Assembly: GCA_903914415.1 (NCBI GenBank)
Contig: CAIWOY010000417.1
Coordinates: 1 to 33,653 of the forward strand
Origin: an uncultured Phycisphaerales bacterium
GTDB lineage: Bacteria > Planctomycetota > Phycisphaerae > UBA1845 > Fen-1342
DNA: 33,653 nucleotides
Direction: 5' to 3'
Every line of letters begins with the position of its first letter. The first letter of the stretch is position 1. Both the position numbers and the translations under genes were made by a program. Shown here piece by piece: positions 33,337 through 33,653 of this stretch. A model generated the notes under the pieces. That model did not search any database and was not told the origin of the DNA. It saw nothing but the letters and a program-made list of their open reading frames with translations.

Positions 33337-33365
33337 AGTATAAGCCGATTCGGGCGCGGCGACAA
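33337..33365 (-). promoter_or_regulatory. Sigma70-like promoter upstream of the TIR-STAND-TPR gene
   Basis: On the minus strand TTGTCG (33365-33360) and TATACT (33342-33337) are separated by exactly 17 bp. This is the best -35/-10 pair seen in the window. Transcription would start near 33330, giving a leader of about 190 nt before the ATG at 33137, long for a single gene and possibly regulatory. Confidence 0.55.
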
Positions 33366-33506
33366 GGCGGACACCCCGCCCGGGGCTGTAGGTCGACGGC
33401 AAGGGCGACCAGCGCGTGCTGTTTGCGGATACTGATCCCTTCGTGGGGTTGATCGGCACGACGTGTCCGCAGGTCGCCTCACGCCGAGGCGCAAAGGCCC
33501 CGGGTA

Positions 33507-33650
33507 CCACACCGACGGCCGTCCGCGTCGGCAGGTGGCATGGCCGCGGCTTGGGGCGGCCACGTCTTCCGGCACGCCTTCGGCCGACGCCCCGATGGGG
33601 CGCACGTATGTAGCCACGCGTGAAGTCCGCGTTGCGGACGCCACCCGTGG
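33507..33650. repeat. Cluster of four palindromes at the window end
   Basis: Four hairpins follow one another: CCGACG/CGTCGG (33512-33531, with outer CCAC/GTGG), TGGCCGC/GCGGCCA (33541-33562), CGCCCC/GGGGCG (33588-33602, loop GAT) and GTCCGC/GCGGAC (33625-33639, loop GTT). The last lies inside CCACGCGTG/CACCCGTGG with one mismatch (33614-33622, 33642-33650). This looks like mosaic repetitive spacer DNA; whether it is repeated elsewhere in the genome cannot be seen here. Confidence 0.5.
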
Positions 33651-33653
33651 ATC

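Larger units (their letters stand above)
33138..33653. other. Non-coding stretch upstream of the TIR-STAND-TPR gene
   Basis: This 516-bp stretch to the window edge shows no credible gene on either strand; the frames crossing it are Arg/Pro-rich noise. It holds one good promoter on the minus strand (33337-33365) and a palindrome cluster (33507-33650). Confidence 0.6.

Overview
High-GC bacterial DNA (roughly two thirds G+C by eye) with ordinary bacterial gene structure, several GTG and TTG starts, and intergenic spacers full of palindromes and short tandem repeats. The gene set fits a Planctomycetota-like genome, possibly Phycisphaerae: a secreted HEAT-repeat protein with an N-terminal 'NGG..EG' module, a BtpA-family protein, a large polysaccharide locus and a TIR-STAND-TPR protein. 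That placement is an inference from gene content; no rRNA or tRNA gene was seen to confirm it.

Layout. Positions 1-6693 are a mixed housekeeping stretch. On the minus strand are the N-terminus of a nitroreductase (cut by the window edge) and a ribulokinase. On the plus strand are a secreted HEAT-repeat protein, a BtpA-family protein, thymidine kinase, a short UDP-glucose/GDP-mannose dehydrogenase-type protein and an alpha/beta hydrolase. Positions 6721-27488 are a 21-kb run of genes all on the minus strand, forming an extracellular polysaccharide locus. In transcription order it encodes a two-domain oxidoreductase, a CapK-type adenylate-forming enzyme, a possible CapK remnant, a sugar-transfer-associated ATP-grasp protein, a 533-bp decayed gap, a GT4 glycosyltransferase, a flippase, two SAM methyltransferases, an O-antigen ligase/polymerase, a cytosolic heparinase II/III-type protein, a second GT4, an AsnB-type amidotransferase, an exported heparinase-like protein and a UbiA-type prenyl phosphate transferase. 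Several genes overlap as ATGA, which implies translational coupling. Positions 27847-30282 (plus) hold a PLP-dependent cysteine desulfurase-like protein and myo-inositol-1-phosphate synthase. Positions 30300-33137 (minus) hold a 945-residue TIR-STAND-TPR protein, with a good candidate sigma70-type promoter about 200 bp upstream.

How they may work together. The polysaccharide locus looks Wzx/Wzy-dependent: glycosyltransferases build a lipid-linked unit, the flippase turns it over and the Wzy-like protein polymerises or transfers it. Two heparinase-fold proteins, an AsnB amidotransferase and a short UDP-sugar dehydrogenase nearby are compatible with a uronic-acid-containing, possibly amidated polymer; this is a hypothesis. 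No priming phosphoglycosyltransferase, chain-length kinase or outer-membrane export gene is in the window, so the locus is incomplete here.

The most unusual signal is repeat DNA and its relation to coding DNA. An 86-bp palindromic element occurs twice (5895 and 22226), one copy abutting a stop codon and one lying in a decayed gene slot. Three different degenerate arrays share a 7-base period (4965, 30783, 32224); two of these, plus a 77-bp inverted-repeat element (31642), sit inside the TIR-STAND-TPR reading frame without breaking it.
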